From UBA9865 sp035647835 (lineage in GTDB: Bacteria; Bacillota; Dethiobacteria; Dethiobacterales; Dethiobacteraceae): a stretch of 18,629 bases of DNA. The stretch spans positions 1-18,629 of the forward strand of contig DASRMS010000122.1 in assembly GCA_035647835.1 (NCBI GenBank). Reading direction: 5' to 3'. Below are positions 1 to 7,989 of this stretch, piece by piece. How positions within the stretch are numbered: the stretch's first letter is position 1; each line of letters begins with the position of its first letter. The notes under the pieces are model-generated. The model saw nothing but the letters and a program-made list of their open reading frames with translations, did no database searches and was not told where the DNA came from. Position numbers and translations under genes: made by a program.

Positions 1-32
1 CATTATGTTCCTGCTTTTTGTGGGCTAATCAT

Positions 33-61
33 ATTATACTTTATCCACAGCTATAATTCTA
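33..61 (-). promoter_or_regulatory. Candidate promoter for a gene leaving the window on the left
   Basis: On the minus strand a perfect -10 hexamer TATAAT (33-38) lies about 17 bases after a poor -35 (TAGAAT, 56-61). A minus-strand ATG sits at the very edge of the window (1-3), with an AGGA a few bases upstream. This fits the start of a gene lying to the left, of which only one codon is visible. The weak -35 keeps confidence low. Apart from this and the terminator at 151-182, I see nothing in 1-211. Confidence 0.3.
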
Positions 62-150
62 TGAAAAAGTATTACAAAAGCATAAATAAGCAGAATATTT
101 CAAATACTTAATAACTCAGCTTGTTTAGCGTTGGAGTGTAACTTTACTTA

Positions 151-182
151 CAAAAAAGTATAGGCCCGAAAGGCCTATACTT
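151..182 (-). terminator. Intrinsic terminator of the URO-D family gene
   Basis: A perfect 11-bp stem (156-166 with 172-182, arms AAGTATAGGCC / GGCCTATACTT) has a 5-base loop. On the minus strand it is followed by a run of T (the A-run at 152-157). It lies 30 bases past the stop codon of the gene at 212-1591. Confidence 0.9.
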
Positions 183-211
183 ATTGTATATTTTGTACTT
201 TCTTTGTCGAA

Positions 212-1591
212 TTAAATGAGCATCAGCATATATAAGTCGAATAGCTCTTTGTCATATTTCTCAAAGTTAGCTCTGGCAGAATCGGGAACGAGCGGATATT
301 GAGCTTTAAACTCATCCCAATTAAAGAGATGTTTAGATTTAAAGCTGGCAATGCTTTCATCAAAGACAAAGCCTTCGCTATTAACGGGAGTACCAAATGA
401 TTCTCCAGCGTTTTCATAAACACCATAGTCTCTGACAGTTTCGGCAACAGCGGCGAGGTTTTCTAAATTGATATCAGATAAGGTTAAAGGACCTTTGTCG
501 AAACCGAAGACGTAGCCGCCACCGGGCATCATGATATCAAGTAATTCTTTTGCTTTATTAACGCATTGTTCCTTGGTACCGTGTTTGATCAAATCAATGG
601 GATATAGTCCTTGAATAATGAACTTTTTACCTAGTTTGTCTTTAATCTGTTGCGGATCACCGTATTCGAACATTAAGACCATGCCAGATGGCAGTTCGAG
701 CAGGTTGTCCAGATAACGCATCCAGTCATCCTCACAGAAGGCTGAGCCGCGGATACCTAGAGCCGCATATTGCTCATACATTTTTTTATAACTTGGCATC
801 CAAACTTCCATGAAGTCTTTCTCTCTCATGAAGGTAGGCATATGTAATGGTGTCATTACGCTGCCTTCGGCATGGGGGTTAGCGGGTAAGCCCATTCTAA
901 ACATCAATGGCAATACTGCATCGCAGGCTTCTTTCAATTCTGAACGATGTCTTCTGATATCCTTACTGATACCACTGAAGCTTCTCAGTTGGTCAGCGAT
1001 AAAATCATAAGGAGCTTCGGAAAAGCCGCCGGAGCCTGGAGGTGCACCTTTATGGTAGCCATGCTTGTCCATCATTTCAAGGAACCAAGGCATGCTAGAG
1101 GCAGAGTCATTTTTAAGAGCAGCTTTGGCCATTTGCATTCTATTGAGCATTCTAACAGGGTTAGATGCATCTAATTCTTTATACTGCCGAGGAATAACTT
1201 TTTCTAATAAAAAGCTATATGGATCTGCAATGAGTTCAGGATATTCATCTTCGTACATACCTACAACTTCAGGGTGTTGCACAAAGCCTCTATTACCCAT
1301 GACAAAGGATTGTGAACCTAATAGTTGATAGAAAGACGGCGGCCTGGAAATCAAACCTACCGGTCTTACAGGAATGGTATCCGAATAGATCATATCACAC
1401 ATTTTTTTGGCGGGTTCTGCTAGCTGTGAATAATCATACTGGACTTTAAAGACATCTAAACCACCAAATTCAGCTAGAATGTGGCTTGAAACTGACATAC
1501 CAACAAACATTCTTTCGGGAATTATGTTGTTGTAAAAGTCACTGTAAAGCTTGCCGCGTGCTTGTTGTATCTTTTGCACTTCTTCTTTCAT
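212..1591 (-). CDS. Uroporphyrinogen decarboxylase (URO-D) family protein
   Basis: A 459-residue protein of the URO-D / corrinoid methyltransferase superfamily. The C-terminal half has the TIM-barrel features of the group: a strand-helix region with FCEDDW (about 283-288), KFIIQGLYPIDLI, and a glycine-rich MPGGGYVFGFDKG segment near residue 355 that resembles the GGG-F loop of URO-D methyltransferases. It is about 100 residues longer than a typical HemE, and no haem genes are nearby, so a role in porphyrin synthesis is unlikely. More plausible is a methyltransferase-like or demethylation role, but no corrinoid protein or MtaB/MttB partner is in the window, so the substrate is unknown. The ATG is preceded by AAGGGAG at good spacing. 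It is a single-gene unit with its own promoter (1653-1680) and terminator (151-182). Family assignment is recognised from sequence feel; specific function is not claimed. Confidence 0.8.
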   Translation of the reverse strand: MKEEVQKIQQARGKLYSDFYNNIIPERMFVGMSVSSHILAEFGGLDVFKVQYDYSQLAEPAKKMCDMIYSDTIPVRPVGLISRPPSFYQLLGSQSFVMGNRGFVQHPEVVGMYEDEYPELIADPYSFLLEKVIPRQYKELDASNPVRMLNRMQMAKAALKNDSASSMPWFLEMMDKHGYHKGAPPGSGGFSEAPYDFIADQLRSFSGISKDIRRHRSELKEACDAVLPLMFRMGLPANPHAEGSVMTPLHMPTFMREKDFMEVWMPSYKKMYEQYAALGIRGSAFCEDDWMRYLDNLLELPSGMVLMFEYGDPQQIKDKLGKKFIIQGLYPIDLIKHGTKEQCVNKAKELLDIMMPGGGYVFGFDKGPLTLSDINLENLAAVAETVRDYGVYENAGESFGTPVNSEGFVFDESIASFKSKHLFNWDEFKAQYPLVPDSARANFEKYDKELFDLYMLMLI

Positions 1592-1652
1592 TTTTAAGCT
1601 CCCTTCATTAAAATATTTTGTTCTAGGATTGTTGTGCTCCCATTCAAACTAA

Positions 1653-1680
1653 ATTATATCGTATTTTCGATTTAAGTCAA
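1653..1680 (-). promoter_or_regulatory. Sigma-A promoter of the URO-D family gene
   Basis: On the minus strand TTGACT (1675-1680) and TATAAT (1653-1658) are separated by 16 bases. The start codon lies about 60 bases from the -10, leaving a short leader in which I see no structure. Confidence 0.75.
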
Positions 1681-1797
1681 CCAATTAATAAGATTATAAA
1701 TTGTCAGAATGTATCGAATCAAAAAATATAAAGGCAGATAAACTATTTTTTACAGGCAGACAACTACGATGCCCTGCCAAACATCTATGCTGTGTAT

Positions 1798-1831
1798 TAA
1801 AGAAACAGGCTGCTCTATGAAGCAGCCTGTT
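1798..1831 (-). terminator. Probable intrinsic terminator of the 159-residue unknown gene
   Basis: A perfect 11-bp stem (1804-1814 with 1821-1831, core ACAGGCTGCT / AGCAGCCTGT) has a 6-base loop. Reading on the minus strand it is followed by a modest T-rich tail (TCTTTAAT). It lies about 50 bases beyond the stop of the gene at 1881-2360. The weak T-run makes efficiency uncertain. Confidence 0.65.
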
Positions 1832-1880
1832 CTGATACTGACCCAGCAGGTAGCCTGTAATGATTAGCGCAAACTTTTGA

Positions 1881-2360
1881 TCAATGTTTAGGAGTGCGCC
1901 CAAAATTCCACACTAGCGGCTTTTGGGCGGTTGCGAAATCATACTTGCTGTGTTTGCTCTGGGGTGTGGTTATTTGCTCGTGGTTAGCTGGTTGAGTTGC
2001 CTTTACCGCCGGAAGTGGTTCTGCAGGTTCTTCTGGTTTTCCTGGTGTGACTATTGCTTTAGCAAGGTCTGGAGTTTCTTCAGGCTTGAGGGGAAGTTGG
2101 GGTGGCAGTTCCAGCCCTAAGGCAGCTAAGGTTACTGCTTCTTTTCCTGCAAGGTCATTTTCTTCACCGCTAAGCATTTCTACGATGACTGTGCTTAACA
2201 TCGTCAAATGTTCGCGTTCTTCTGCTATTAGCTGCGTAATGAGGCCTCTCATTTTGTCAGGACCTTTGAACTTGGCGGATAGATTTTGATAGTGAAGCAC
2301 ACGCTGGACTTTTTTAGTATATAGCTGAGTTAACTGAGCAAGTGCACTCGGAAAAGTCAA
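1881..2360 (-). CDS. Unknown protein: helical N-terminus, proline-rich tail
   Basis: 159 residues from a TTG start; AAGGAGGAG lies 9 bases upstream and no better ATG is available. I do not recognise the family. Residues 1 to about 66 look like two amphipathic helices, with an EEREHLTML stretch that recalls ferritin-like bundles, though one helix pair alone is too little to assign. Residues 80-150 are low-complexity and rich in Pro, Glu and Ala (LPPQLPLKPEETPDL and similar), ending in a basic RTPKH. There is no signal peptide or membrane segment. It stands alone between divergent and unrelated genes and has its own terminator. The layout (short helical head plus disordered tail) would suit a spore coat or other structural protein, but that is only a guess. 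Confidence 0.6.
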   Translation of the reverse strand: MTFPSALAQLTQLYTKKVQRVLHYQNLSAKFKGPDKMRGLITQLIAEEREHLTMLSTVIVEMLSGEENDLAGKEAVTLAALGLELPPQLPLKPEETPDLAKAIVTPGKPEEPAEPLPAVKATQPANHEQITTPQSKHSKYDFATAQKPLVWNFGRTPKH

Positions 2361-2662
2361 AAGTTATCTCCTCCTTTTGTGGCAAATTTACGATTCTACA
2401 CGGGCAATCTAGTATATAGTATTACTATGTATTCTCGGATGTCACCATTTGCTATCAAGTAAGATAAAATAGAGATAGAAGATCGTATACCCTTATAGCT
2501 ATCAAGCAGCTTCCTTGCCCCTACATAGAACAAATTAGCCTAACTTACCAGCTAAACCTTGGGCATGCCTGAAAGGTTCTTAAAAGCAGTTCATCATTCT
2601 TGTAATAATAAGTAAGGATTGTTGTTAAAAATAAAGGGTGAAGACTGTGATGGAGGTACAAT
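2361..2662. other. Divergent intergenic region, no clear element
   Basis: About 300 bases separate the minus-strand unknown gene from the plus-strand HEPN gene. It should hold both promoters. On the minus strand a weak pair GTGACA / TACTAT with 18-base spacing is visible around 2417-2446; on the plus strand I find no convincing pair. A 9-base direct repeat GCTATCAAG occurs at 2451 and 2498, which may be chance. No ORF, tRNA or strong hairpin is evident. Confidence 0.4.
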
Positions 2663-3094
2663 TTGGACGGGAATTGTCTGGAAAAAGACTTTATTAGCCG
2701 TACTTTGCATATTTTAAAGCACTATGAGGGTCCGTACGGTGTAACCTTGTTAGTAAACTGTTTGTTAGGCCTGATAGTTTTGCCTAAAGAAAAAGATTAT
2801 AACCATATAACTGAACGTGGTCAGCTTCATTTCTCTGATTTAGGTATCAAAGAAACAGATGTGCAGTGGGGGGAGCTTGAGGATTCTAAAAGAACTGCAG
2901 CAGGCTTGCTGCGCTGCTTACGTAATTCAGTGGCCCACTGCCAAATCGAAAGTTTAAGTAAAGATGGTGAAATCCAAGCTTTACGTTTTAGCGATCAACG
3001 CGGTTTCGAAGCCGTGTTTAGACTTGAAAGCCTGAAACAAATTATAGAAAAATTGGCGGGTTATCTTGACCAATTAGAGATTGAGAAAAAGTAG
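2663..3094 (+). CDS. HEPN-domain protein (pEK499_p136-like)
   Basis: A 143-residue, mostly helical protein containing RNSVAH at residues 87-92, an Rx4H motif in the setting LLRCLRNSVAHCQI. That is the hallmark of HEPN domains, many of which are metal-independent RNases in toxin-antitoxin, CRISPR and other defence systems. The overall pattern (long N-terminal helices, conserved Arg-Asn...His near residue 90, C-terminal helix) resembles the HEPN group named after plasmid protein pEK499_p136. The start is TTG, with GGAGG 6 bases upstream; the GTG and ATG nearby are out of frame. The gene is followed 80 bases later by an unrelated gene, and no nucleotidyltransferase (MNT) antitoxin or RM gene adjoins it, so a complete toxin-antitoxin pair is not visible. 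Nuclease activity is inferred from the motif only. Confidence 0.7.
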   Translation: MDGNCLEKDFISRTLHILKHYEGPYGVTLLVNCLLGLIVLPKEKDYNHITERGQLHFSDLGIKETDVQWGELEDSKRTAAGLLRCLRNSVAHCQIESLSKDGEIQALRFSDQRGFEAVFRLESLKQIIEKLAGYLDQLEIEKK

Positions 3095-3174
3095 CTAGTA
3101 GGCCAACAGAAATGTAGCGACATTCTGCACTACTCTTGAATATGATAGAAGAAAGCTATCAGGAGGAGTGTATT

Positions 3175-3783
3175 GTGCCGCAACCATTTCAGGCAGCCAA
3201 CATTATAGAGCAAAGCATACAACAAGCAGGCATTACTGTCGCTTACCCCGAAGTAGCGGGCTTAAGCGAGCAGGATATGCAGGCTAAAATTAATGAGCAA
3301 ATCATAATTGTCGTACGGAGTATGATGTTGGCACAGGGAATTACAGCTGTTGATCTAGTGCAGATGGAAGGGACTTATACCATAGAATTAAATGAAAAAG
3401 GACTTTTAAGTATCCGTTTCGAAAATTATGTGAGACCGGATCATCGTGCTAACGGGATCACTTTGCTCAGAGCATTAACCTTTAATCTTGATACCGGAGT
3501 GCACTACAGTTTTAATGAACTATTTAAACCAAGTCTTCCCTATCATTATCTGATCAATAACTTAATACAGGAGCAGATTAAGCAAAAGGCTTTGCCTACC
3601 ACGGGGACGGTGTCGAGCGTTACTGCCCGGCAAGACTTTTATCTCATGCGCACTTCCGTTGTGATTATTTTTCCAGAACTTACTTTTACTCCGCAGGTCA
3701 TTGGCCCGCCCGAATTTAAGCTATCCTTTAAGCAGTTGCGAGAGCTGGTTAACCCCTTAGGCCCACTGGCGCGATTAATCTAA
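3175..3783 (+). CDS. DUF3298-like (RsiV/PdaC C-terminal type) protein
   Basis: 202 residues from a GTG start that has AGGAGG (3161-3166) 8 bases upstream; an in-frame TTG 13 codons earlier lacks this. The segment from about residue 85 onward (LLRALTFNLDTGVHYSFNELFKP, then an LINNLIQEQI helix and a C-terminal FYLMRTSVVIIFPELTFTPQ...GPPEF...L) follows the DUF3298 pattern. This domain is found at the C-terminus of RsiV and PdaC and in many Clostridia proteins of unknown role. Unlike those, no signal peptide or membrane anchor precedes it, so the protein may be cytoplasmic. The family call is moderately sure; function is unknown. A hairpin with a T-run lies about 50 bases downstream. Confidence 0.65.
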   Translation: MPQPFQAANIIEQSIQQAGITVAYPEVAGLSEQDMQAKINEQIIIVVRSMMLAQGITAVDLVQMEGTYTIELNEKGLLSIRFENYVRPDHRANGITLLRALTFNLDTGVHYSFNELFKPSLPYHYLINNLIQEQIKQKALPTTGTVSSVTARQDFYLMRTSVVIIFPELTFTPQVIGPPEFKLSFKQLRELVNPLGPLARLI

Positions 3784-3834
3784 TTTTTTGTTGTTTGCTA
3801 AGTGCAGCAAGATTAGATCAGAATATCTTTATGT

Positions 3835-3857
3835 ACACGGGCCGGGGCCCGTGTTTT
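3835..3857 (+). terminator. Intrinsic terminator between convergent genes
   Basis: ACACGGGC pairs with GCCCGTGT (3835-3842 with 3847-3854) around a 4-base loop, followed on the plus strand by TTTTATTA. It lies 52 bases past the stop of the DUF3298-like gene and just past the stop of the convergent LysM gene. On the minus strand the following bases (ACATAAAG) are poor, so it probably acts mainly on the plus strand, possibly both. Confidence 0.6.
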
Positions 3858-3858
3858 A

Positions 3859-4479
3859 TTACATATTGTTCATGTTGTTTGTGCCCGTATTAGTCATGTT
3901 ATTGTTGCCGCGGACAACCAAAATTTCCTCGGATTTAGCACAAACACTATTGCGACAGGCAACTACAAAGACGCGACCTAAAGTACCCATGGGTACATTC
4001 CAGATTATTTCCGCAACTCCTGTAGTAGCACTGGGGCAATCTATACCAATTAGACGAGCATTTTCGCAAGTACCGGTACCTGTGGGCTCTAGGAAGAAGA
4101 AGGCTCTTTGCACCGGGTCTGTAAAAGTAGCACGTACAATTACGCGTGCAGGCAGCTGAAGGGCGTTATTAGTTCTGGGTATCGGCTGCCCATTTTCCGT
4201 AAGAATTCTTAAGGACAAAACACGAAATTCACAATCAGGCGGTGGCGGCGTACCCGTTGGGATACAAATAACCTGACCAATAAAAATCACATTGGGGTTA
4301 GTAATTTGCGGGTTAGCTGCTTGCAGCTGCTGTACGGTTACCCCGAAGCGCTGGCCAATAAAAAAAAGTGAATCACCTGCTTTAACAGTATATAATTGCC
4401 CGTTGCATTGTGAGGGGGGAGAAGGGATTAGCAAGGTGCTAGCAGCTTGCATAGCAGTTGTGGTATTTTCAGTACTCAA
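3859..4479 (-). CDS. LysM-domain protein, possible spore-envelope protein
   Basis: 206 residues from a TTG start. The AAGGAGGTG upstream overlaps an in-frame GTG (4486-4488), which is too close to be used; the TTG three codons later has ideal 8-base spacing. Residues 29-74 are one LysM repeat (YTVKAGDSLFFIGQRFGVTV...ANPQI...NVIFIGQVICIPT), a peptidoglycan/chitin-binding fold. A PPPP hinge follows, then a beta-rich C-terminal domain of about 110 residues that I do not recognise, and a tail rich in Asn, Met and Thr. There is no signal peptide. In Bacillota, leaderless LysM proteins such as SafA are deposited on the forming spore; a SigK-like promoter (4513-4540) would fit. Role in the spore envelope is inference. 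Confidence 0.75.
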   Translation of the reverse strand: MSTENTTTAMQAASTLLIPSPPSQCNGQLYTVKAGDSLFFIGQRFGVTVQQLQAANPQITNPNVIFIGQVICIPTGTPPPPDCEFRVLSLRILTENGQPIPRTNNALQLPARVIVRATFTDPVQRAFFFLEPTGTGTCENARLIGIDCPSATTGVAEIIWNVPMGTLGRVFVVACRNSVCAKSEEILVVRGNNNMTNTGTNNMNNM

Positions 4480-4512
4480 TTCTTTCACCTCCTTATGATA
4501 AAACTACTGCTA

Positions 4513-4540
4513 TACTATATGCAAAAGGGGCAGGGTTTGT
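4513..4540 (-). promoter_or_regulatory. Possible SigK-type promoter of the LysM gene
   Basis: On the minus strand AC (4539-4540), 17 bases, then CATATAGTA (4513-4521) matches the known SigK pattern AC-N16/17-CATAnnnTA. No good sigma-A -35 is present at the right distance. The motif is short, so chance matches are easy. Confidence 0.35.
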
Positions 4541-4583
4541 TTGAAGACTAGCAAGAACTATTGTCCGCTAGCCATGAGGGCAA

Positions 4584-4616
4584 AAAAAAACTCCGACGTG
4601 TCAGCGGAGTTTTTTT
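4584..4616 (-). terminator. Bidirectional terminator downstream of carB
   Basis: ACTCCG pairs with CGGAGT (4590-4595 with 4605-4610), extended by the A-run (4584-4589) and T-run (4611-4616). Both strands therefore have a U-tract after a GC stem. It lies 33 bases past the carB stop. Confidence 0.85.
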
Positions 4617-4648
4617 CGTGATCAGCATTAGAGTGCAAAGGCCAAGCA

Positions 4649-7600
4649 TTACTGGTGGTATGTTTGCAGTGGCAGATAATTAACTTTACCGCCGGTAATT
4701 AAGCTTTCTATCACATTAAGGATAGCTTTAGTAGTATCTAACGAAGTTAAGCAGGGGATATTCAGTTCTACAGCGGTACGGCGGATACGAAAGCCGTCTC
4801 TTTCTGGTTTCTTACCTTTGGTTAAGGTGTTAATGACCACATCAATTTCCCCGCCGCGAATAATGTCTACGACATGAGGAGAGCCTTGGGCAATTTTATT
4901 AATTCTCCTTACCTGACATCCAACCTGCTCAAGTACTTCTGCTGTACCGTCAGTTGCCACCAAGGTAAAGCCAAGCTGGACAAAGCGTTTTAAGAGGGGA
5001 AGAGCCTCTGCCTTATCTTTATCTGCCACTGTGGCTAAAAGTTGACCTGTCTGCGGCAGTTCTAGATTGGCTGCCTGCAATGCTTTAAACAGAGCCCGCG
5101 GCAGGTCCTTATCAATGCCCATCACTTCCCCGGTTGATTTCATTTCTGGTCCCAGCGAGGTTTCTAAATCCCCTAATTTAGCGAAAGAAAAGACAGGAAC
5201 TTTAACCGCCACAAAAGGTTTAGCGGGCAGTAGGCCAGCTGTACAACCCAGTGAAGTAAGTGTTTGGCCAAGAGCACAGTGTGTTGCATACTGCACCATG
5301 GGGGTGTCTGTAACTTTAGATAAAAAGGGAACCGTACGCGAGGACCGCGGATTGACTTCTAAAATATACAGATTATCTTCAAACAGCACATACTGGATAT
5401 TAATGATTCCTTTAACATGTAGTGCCCGGGCCACGCGGGTTGTATAATCGACAATCTGCTGTTGGTGTTGTGCTGATACTGATTGCGCAGGATAGACGGC
5501 AATGCTATCGCCGGAGTGTACCCCAGCTCGCTCAATGTGCTCCATAATGCCGGGAATAAGCACATTATGGCCATCTGAAATAGCGTCTACTTCTAATTCC
5601 TTACCCAGCAGGTACTTATCTACCAGTACGGGATGACGAGGCGATACCTGCACTGCACTGGACATATATTCAGCTAGTTCTTGATCATTATATACAATCT
5701 CCATTGCTCTTCCGCCTAGTACGTAGGAGGGACGAACAATTACGGGATAGCTAATTCTTTGGGCAACCGGGACTGCTTGTTTAGCCGAAGTAACAGTATG
5801 TCCAGCTGGACGGGGAAGATTAAGCTCTTGCAAGAGAGCGTCAAAACGATCGCGATCTTCAGCGCGGTCAATGTCGTCGACGCTAGTACCAATAATTTGT
5901 ACCCCTGCGTCAACTAGTGGCTGTGCTAAATTAATGGCTGTTTGTCCACCAAACTGCACAATGACGCCTGCCGGCTGTTCTTTATCAATAATATTTAAGA
6001 CATCTTCTATTTGCAGCGGCTCAAAATACAATCTGTCTGCCGTATCAAAATCTGTGGAGACAGTTTCCGGATTGTTATTAATAATTATAGTTTCATATCC
6101 TGCGTCCTGCAGAGCCCAAACTGAGTGAACAGAACAATAGTCGAATTCAACACCTTGGCCGATACGAATGGGACCTGATCCCAACACGACTATTTTGCGG
6201 CGTTTAGTTGGCAGTACTTCATCTTTACCAGCATAAGTAGAGTAAAAGTAAGGACTTGCAGAGGTAAAACCAACAGCACTAGCGTCCACTATCTTATAGG
6301 CCGGTTTTATGCCGGCAGCAAGGCGTGCTGTGCGGACTTTAGTTTGCTCTGTGCCTAACAGTGCAGCGAGAGTAGCATCGGCAAAGCCCATTTTTTTAGC
6401 CCTTTGCCAAAGTGCTAGTGGAAAATCGTCCACATCTTGGCCGGCATAGGCTTTTATTTCCGCTTCCAGTTCAATAATATTCTTTATTTTTTGTGTAAAA
6501 AAGGGAGTAAGGCGTGAAATCTGATATAGTTCAGCGATGGAAACGCCGCGCCGTAAAGCTTCAGCGACCATAAAAATACGTTCATCATTAGGTTGAGCTA
6601 TTTTTTCTTTTAATTCGTGTAGAGAGAGTTTTTCTACCTCGTCGAGATGCAAACTATGCGCCCCTATTTCTAAAGAGCGGACAGCTTTTAGCAGCGCAGC
6701 TTCGAAAGTATCTGCAATGGCCATTACTTCACCGGTGGCCTTCATCTGTGTACCCAAGGTCCGTTGGGCAAAGGCAAACTTGTCAAAGGGCCAGCGAGGT
6801 ACTTTGACAACCACATAGCCAATGGCAGGTTCCAAAGAGGCAGGATTGTCTGGTGTTGCTGTTTGTTGAATTTCAGCCAATGTCAAGCCTACGGCGATTT
6901 TAGTCGCAACTTTAGCAATGGGGTAACCGGTTGCTTTGGAGGCTAAAGCGGAAGAACGCGAAACGCGAGGATTCACTTCAATCACTACGTACTGTGAGCT
7001 ATCTGGGTCTAGGGCAAACTGCACATTACAGCCCCCCTCAATCCCGAGTGCACGAATTGTTTTAAGGGCTGAGGAACGTAACATCGTATAATCCTCTGAT
7101 GATAAGGTTTGTGCTGGAGCAACGACAATGGAATCCCCGGTGTGTACACCTACGGGATCGACATTTTCCATACTGCAAATGGTGATGCAGGTATCATTTT
7201 TATCACGCATCACTTCAAACTCAATTTCTTTCCACCCGGCTACACTTTGTTCGACTAATATCTGCTGAATCGGGCTAGCCTTTAAACCTTGCTGGGCAAT
7301 CAGCCGTAATTCACGATCATTAGCGGCAAAACCGCCACCTGTACCGCCTAGGGTATAGGCAGGACGGATGACCACAGGATAGCCATTTTGTGCGGCAAAG
7401 TCTGCAGCGTCTTGTACAGTGGAGACGATGCTGGAGACCGGAATTGGTTCCTGAAGTTCCTGCATGGTGGTCTTAAAATGCTCACGGTCCTCAGCTTTAA
7501 TAATGGCAGAGAGCGGTGTGCCCAGCAGCTGTACATTATACTGCGCGAGAATACCTTTTTCCGCTAATTCTTTTGCTGCATTTAGGCCAACTTGTCCGCC

Positions 7601-7870
7601 TAACGTGGGCAGCAGGCCATCCGGTCGCTCCTGAGCAATAATTTCTGTTAGCGGTTCTAGCTGCAACGGCTCAATATAAACACGATCAGCGATATTGGTA
7701 TCAGTCATAATTGTGGCGGGATTACTATTGACCAGTACGACCTCAAGTCCTTCTTCTTGCAGCGCACGACAGGCTTGGGTGCCCGCATAGTCAAATTCAG
7801 CTGCTTGGCCAATAATAATAGGGCCAGAACCAATCACCATTACTTTTTTGATCTTTAGTTGTTTAGGCAA
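4649..7870 (-). CDS. carB: Carbamoyl-phosphate synthase, large subunit
   Basis: CarB makes carbamoyl phosphate from bicarbonate, two ATP and ammonia channelled from the glutamine-hydrolysing CarA subunit, feeding pyrimidine and arginine synthesis. From the TTG at 7870 the product is 1073 residues, exactly the usual length, and begins with the family pattern MPKQLKIKKVMVIGSGPIII. AAGGAG lies 10 bases upstream of this TTG. An ATG 24 codons earlier (7942) has no ribosome site, abuts the leader terminator and adds non-homologous residues. Two ATP-grasp halves are clear, each opening with a GSGPI-IGQ-EFDY motif (about residues 12-24 and 561-573), followed by SNPATIMTD and NNPETVSTDFDTADRLYFEPL. 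The last 140 residues are the MGS-like allosteric domain (VATDGTAEVL, TSLDTTKAI). No carA adjoins it. Expression is probably set by the leader at 7952-8049. Confidence 0.97.
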   Translation of the reverse strand: MPKQLKIKKVMVIGSGPIIIGQAAEFDYAGTQACRALQEEGLEVVLVNSNPATIMTDTNIADRVYIEPLQLEPLTEIIAQERPDGLLPTLGGQVGLNAAKELAEKGILAQYNVQLLGTPLSAIIKAEDREHFKTTMQELQEPIPVSSIVSTVQDAADFAAQNGYPVVIRPAYTLGGTGGGFAANDRELRLIAQQGLKASPIQQILVEQSVAGWKEIEFEVMRDKNDTCITICSMENVDPVGVHTGDSIVVAPAQTLSSEDYTMLRSSALKTIRALGIEGGCNVQFALDPDSSQYVVIEVNPRVSRSSALASKATGYPIAKVATKIAVGLTLAEIQQTATPDNPASLEPAIGYVVVKVPRWPFDKFAFAQRTLGTQMKATGEVMAIADTFEAALLKAVRSLEIGAHSLHLDEVEKLSLHELKEKIAQPNDERIFMVAEALRRGVSIAELYQISRLTPFFTQKIKNIIELEAEIKAYAGQDVDDFPLALWQRAKKMGFADATLAALLGTEQTKVRTARLAAGIKPAYKIVDASAVGFTSASPYFYSTYAGKDEVLPTKRRKIVVLGSGPIRIGQGVEFDYCSVHSVWALQDAGYETIIINNNPETVSTDFDTADRLYFEPLQIEDVLNIIDKEQPAGVIVQFGGQTAINLAQPLVDAGVQIIGTSVDDIDRAEDRDRFDALLQELNLPRPAGHTVTSAKQAVPVAQRISYPVIVRPSYVLGGRAMEIVYNDQELAEYMSSAVQVSPRHPVLVDKYLLGKELEVDAISDGHNVLIPGIMEHIERAGVHSGDSIAVYPAQSVSAQHQQQIVDYTTRVARALHVKGIINIQYVLFEDNLYILEVNPRSSRTVPFLSKVTDTPMVQYATHCALGQTLTSLGCTAGLLPAKPFVAVKVPVFSFAKLGDLETSLGPEMKSTGEVMGIDKDLPRALFKALQAANLELPQTGQLLATVADKDKAEALPLLKRFVQLGFTLVATDGTAEVLEQVGCQVRRINKIAQGSPHVVDIIRGGEIDVVINTLTKGKKPERDGFRIRRTAVELNIPCLTSLDTTKAILNVIESLITGGKVNYLPLQTYHQ

Positions 7871-7951
7871 GACAAAACAACTCCTTCTCTGTGAGGCTGT
7901 TTTTTGATCGTTAATATTATCCGCAACAAGGGAGCTGGCCATTAATAAAAA

Positions 7952-7989
7952 GGCTAACCAAACGGCAGCTGCAGCCGTCCTGGTTAGCC
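7952..7989 (-). terminator. Leader terminator (attenuator) upstream of carB
   Basis: A perfect 9-bp outer stem GGCTAACCA / TGGTTAGCC (7952-7960 with 7981-7989) encloses an inner 5-bp stem (7962-7966 with 7974-7978). On the minus strand it is followed by TTTTTATTA. It lies about 80 bases before the carB start, inside the leader of carB and not at a gene end, which marks it as an attenuator. The stop codon of the nine-codon leader ORF falls within its 5' arm. Confidence 0.85.

Noticed and set aside
810..1328. Several plus-strand ORFs
   Set aside because: They are antisense to the well-supported URO-D family gene and do not resemble proteins.
1694..1903. Minus-strand ORF of 69 codons
   Set aside because: It overlaps the end of the 159-residue gene and runs through a terminator hairpin; no ribosome site.
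3109..3126. Small hairpin (AATGT / ACATT) between the HEPN and DUF3298-like genes
   Set aside because: The stem is only 5 bp and no T-run follows, so it is not called a terminator.
2663..3783. HEPN/MNT-type toxin-antitoxin pair formed by the two plus-strand genes
   Set aside because: The second gene has no nucleotidyltransferase motif and looks like DUF3298.
3788..4159. Plus-strand ORF of 123 codons
   Set aside because: It lies antisense to the LysM gene and across a terminator hairpin, with no ribosome site or recognisable protein.
7871..7942. ATG-initiated 24-residue extension of CarB
   Set aside because: It has no ribosome binding site, sits directly behind the terminator T-run, is not homologous to CarB, and the TTG at 7870 gives the canonical length and N-terminus.
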